From: Planctomycetota bacterium
Lineage (GTDB): Bacteria > Planctomycetota > UBA1135 > UBA2386
Assembly (NCBI GenBank): GCA_947455805.1
Contig: CANGSN010000129.1
Location: 1-7,693, forward strand
Reading direction: 5' to 3'
Length of the DNA: 7,693 nt
Under the pieces are notes generated by a model, which searched no databases, was not told the DNA's origin, and saw only the letters and a list, made by a program, of their open reading frames with translations. Positions 5,762 through 7,693 of this stretch are shown here, in pieces. The translations under genes were made by a program, and so were the position numbers. Each line of letters opens with the position of its first letter. The stretch's first letter is position 1.

Positions 5762-6809
5762 ACGAGAGGCCCTTGGCGACCTTTTGCGTCAGCTCGACGA
5801 CGCGGTTGCTGTAGCCCCACTCGTTGTCGTACCAGCTGACCAGCTTGAAGAAGTTCTTGTTGAGCTCGATCGAGCTGCCGGCGTCGAAGATCGACGACGC
5901 CTTGCAGTGGATGAAGTCCGACGACACGACCTCTTCGTCGGTGTAGTCGAGGATGCCCTTCATGTAGGTCTCGCTGGCGCGCTTGATCGCCTTCTTGATC
6001 TCGTCGAGCGAGGTGTCCTTCGCCGTCTTGAACGTCAGGTCGACGACCGACACCGTCGCCGTCGGCACGCGGAACGCCATGCCGGTCAGCTTGCCCTTGA
6101 TCTCCGGCAGCACGAGGCCGACCGCCTTCGCGGCGCCAGTGCTCGACGGGATGATGTTCTGCGCCGCGGTGCGGCCGCCCTTCCAGTCCTTCTTGCTCGG
6201 GCCGTCGACGGTCTTCTGCGTCGCCGTGTAGGAGTGGATCGTGGTCATCAGGCCTTCGGTGAGCCCGAAGCCCTCCTTCAGGATCACGTGCACCAGCGGC
6301 GCCAGGCAGTTCGTCGTGCACGACGCGTTGCTGATGATGCTGTGCTTGGCGAGGTCGAGCTTGTCGTCGTTGACGCCGAGCACGACGGTGATGTCCTCGC
6401 CCTTCGCCGGTGCGGTGATCAGCACCTTCTTGGCACCTGCCGTGATGTGGCCCTTGGCCTTCTCCGCGTCGGTGAACAGGCCCGACGCCTCGATGACGAC
6501 CTGCACGCCCATCTTCGCCCACGGCAGATCGGCCGGAGTCTTGGCGCTGACCACGGCGATCTCCTTGCCGTTGACGACCAGCACGTCGTCCTCCGCCTTG
6601 TCGGCGGCGCTCTTCTTCGACGACACCTCGCCCTGGAAGCGACCCTGGATGGAGTCGAACTTCAGCAGGTAGGCGAGATTGTCGGCGGGGACGATGTCGC
6701 CGACGGCGACCACGTCGAGCTCCTTGCCGAGCAGGCCCTGCTCGACGAGGGCGCGGAAGACGAGACGACCGATGCGACCGAAACCGTTGATTGCGACCCG
6801 GATGGCCAT
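5760..6809 (-). CDS. gap: Glyceraldehyde-3-phosphate dehydrogenase (phosphorylating, type I)
   Basis: 349 aa, a little longer than the usual 330-340. It oxidises glyceraldehyde-3-phosphate to 1,3-bisphosphoglycerate with NAD+ and phosphate in the cytoplasm, making the substrate of the next gene product, PGK. The Rossmann motif INGFGRIGR (7-15) opens the protein. Asp38, in VVAVGDIVPADN, occupies the position that contacts the adenosine ribose and favours NAD over NADP. The catalytic Cys164 lies in SNASCTTN and its partner His192 in MTTIHSYTATQKTVDGP. Phosphate-site motifs NIIPSSTGAAKAVG (218-231) and GMAFRVPTATVSVVDLT (243-259) and the C-terminal SWYDNEWGYSNRV (325-337) are all canonical. A lysine- and acid-rich segment around 63-76 probably accounts for the extra length. 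The start is the ATG at 6809, with AGGAG 11 bases upstream. It is the first gene of a gap-pgk operon and divergent from tilS. Confidence 0.98.
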   Translation of the reverse strand: MAIRVAINGFGRIGRLVFRALVEQGLLGKELDVVAVGDIVPADNLAYLLKFDSIQGRFQGEVSSKKSAADKAEDDVLVVNGKEIAVVSAKTPADLPWAKMGVQVVIEASGLFTDAEKAKGHITAGAKKVLITAPAKGEDITVVLGVNDDKLDLAKHSIISNASCTTNCLAPLVHVILKEGFGLTEGLMTTIHSYTATQKTVDGPSKKDWKGGRTAAQNIIPSSTGAAKAVGLVLPEIKGKLTGMAFRVPTATVSVVDLTFKTAKDTSLDEIKKAIKRASETYMKGILDYTDEEVVSSDFIHCKASSIFDAGSSIELNKNFFKLVSWYDNEWGYSNRVVELTQKVAKGLS

Positions 6810-6820
6810 GACGAGGTAAG

Positions 6821-6825
6821 CTCCT
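6821..6825 (-). promoter_or_regulatory. Ribosome-binding site of gap
   Basis: AGGAG on the minus strand, 11 bases before the ATG at 6809. The spacing is somewhat long, but it is the best Shine-Dalgarno match in the leader and agrees with the protein-based start. Confidence 0.5.
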
Positions 6826-6855
6826 GAGGGTTGGCTGCGCGGAAAATCGCCGAGC

Positions 6856-6883
6856 AGTCTAGCGACCCTTCCTCGCCAGCCAA
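6856..6883 (-). promoter_or_regulatory. Candidate sigma-70-type promoter of the gap-pgk operon
   Basis: On the minus strand TTGGCT (plus 6878-6883, four of six -35 bases) is followed after 16 bases by TAGACT (6856-6861, four of six -10 bases). Transcription would begin near 6847-6850, giving a leader of about 40 bases that contains the AGGAG. The -35 hexamer overlaps the A of the tilS start codon on the other strand, so polymerase binding here would cover the start of tilS. There is little other room for a promoter in the 73-base spacer. Confidence 0.4.
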
Positions 6884-7693
6884 TGGACAGCTTCGTCAGG
6901 CTCTGCGACGCCGCCGCCCGCTGCCTCTCGCGCTACGAGAACCTCGTGGCCGAACGCACCATGCTGGCGGCGGTCTCGGGTGGTACGGACAGCACCGTAT
7001 TGCTGTACGCGCTGGCCCGCCTGCGCGACGAAGGGCGCCTGCCCGGCCCCCTGCGCGCCTGCCACGTCGACCACGGCGTGCGCCCCGACAGCCGCCAGAA
7101 CGCCCAGCACGTGGTCGACCTGTGCGACCGCCTCGACGTGCCGGTGACCGTGCACCGGTTGCAATTCGAGACCGACCGCCCGGGCGAGGACGCGCTGCGG
7201 CAGGGCCGCTACCGGGCCCTGCAGGAAGTCGCCCGCACGCACGGGGCCGGCATGCTGGTCACCGCCCACCACGCCGACGACAACCTGGAGACGGTGCTGT
7301 TCCGCATGCTGCGCGGCACCGGTCCACGCGGCCTCGCCGGCATCCCGGAGTCGCGTTGGCTCGGCCGCGGCGACCACAGCCTGCTGCTGGTGCGGCCGCT
7401 GCTGCGCACGCGCCGGACCACGCTGACCACGGTGCTGCAGGGCCTCGGCGCCGTGCCCTACGAAGACAGCACCAACCAAGACCTCTCGTACGCCCGCAAC
7501 CGGATCCGCCACGAGACGATGCCGCAGCTGCGCCGCTCGCTCGGCATCGGCCTCGACGTGGCGCTGATGACCGTGGCCAGCACGGCCCGCGCCGCGACCG
7601 AGATCGTCGAAGCCCAGGGCCTGCGCATCCTGAGCCAGCGCGCGCGGCACAAGACCGCCTGGCGCTGCGAACTGGACCTGCGCGAGGTCGACG
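6883..7693 (+). CDS. tilS: tRNA(Ile)-lysidine synthetase, N-terminal part (partial)
   Basis: 270 complete codons are present; the gene runs off the right edge. TilS uses ATP and lysine to convert C34 of the CAU-anticodon tRNA-Ile to lysidine, so that it reads AUA and accepts isoleucine. It is an essential cytoplasmic enzyme in most bacteria. The N-type ATP pyrophosphatase P-loop is AAVSGGTDSTVLL (29-41). Other family motifs are CHVDHGVRPDS (60-70), TAHHADDNLETVLFRMLRGT (126-145) followed by GLAGIP, the RPLL segment, and the EDSTNQDLSYARNRIRHE stretch (about 193-210), equivalent to the conserved D-x-S/T-N...RNRIRH signature. The C-terminal substrate-binding domains are expected beyond the window. 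The start is the ATG at 6883. No obvious ribosome-binding site precedes it, and no better upstream start is seen. It is divergent from gap with a 73-base spacer. Confidence 0.95.
   Translation, partial: MDSFVRLCDAAARCLSRYENLVAERTMLAAVSGGTDSTVLLYALARLRDEGRLPGPLRACHVDHGVRPDSRQNAQHVVDLCDRLDVPVTVHRLQFETDRPGEDALRQGRYRALQEVARTHGAGMLVTAHHADDNLETVLFRMLRGTGPRGLAGIPESRWLGRGDHSLLLVRPLLRTRRTTLTTVLQGLGAVPYEDSTNQDLSYARNRIRHETMPQLRRSLGIGLDVALMTVASTARAATEIVEAQGLRILSQRARHKTAWRCELDLREVD

Noticed and set aside
4525..5814. Open frame of 429 codons on the plus strand opposite pgk
   Set aside because: It is an antisense shadow of a clearly real pgk, with biased composition and no domain.
5712..6827. Open frame of 371 codons on the plus strand opposite gap
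   Set aside because: It is an antisense shadow of a clearly real gap gene.
6859..7650. Open frame of 263 codons on the minus strand
   Set aside because: It is antisense to tilS, whose plus-strand frame carries all family motifs. The His/Gln/Val/Ala-rich translation matches nothing recognised.

Overview
The window is very GC-rich bacterial DNA, densely coding, with codon third positions dominated by G and C. No rRNA, tRNA, insertion sequence, CRISPR array or phage gene is visible. The best guess at source is a member of the Planctomycetota. This rests on a partial gene at the left edge that looks like a PVC-type membrane-bound dehydrogenase, and on an ECF sigma factor paired with a very large membrane anti-sigma protein. 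The placement is an inference, because no marker gene in the window settles it.

Left part (1-3592, minus strand): three genes read right to left as one likely transcription unit. They are an ECF-type sigma factor of 188 aa, an 889-aa single-pass anti-sigma factor whose start codon overlaps the sigma stop (ATGA), and, 20 bases further on, a secreted dehydrogenase-like protein cut by the window edge. The anti-sigma protein carries a zinc-finger anti-sigma motif inside the cell. Outside it carries a FecR-like stretch followed by several hundred residues of probable beta-sandwich modules. The unit looks like a cell-surface signalling module whose operon includes a periplasmic enzyme.

Middle (3593-4422): a 251-base divergent spacer with promoter-like elements and a small inverted repeat. 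It is followed on the plus strand by a 192-aa protein related to the HAD phosphatase GmhB. Its nucleophile Asp, its metal-binding Asp and three of the four zinc ligands are replaced, so it is probably a pseudo-phosphatase or an enzyme with changed chemistry. This is the most unusual gene in the window.

Right part (4447-7693): convergent with that gene, a gap-pgk operon on the minus strand encodes two consecutive glycolytic enzymes, glyceraldehyde-3-phosphate dehydrogenase and phosphoglycerate kinase. A 59-base spacer with two small hairpins separates them. Divergent from gap, and only 73 bases away, is the 5' part of tilS, the tRNA-Ile lysidine synthetase, which runs off the right edge. The gap promoter probably overlaps the tilS start codon. 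These three are housekeeping genes with intact catalytic motifs.
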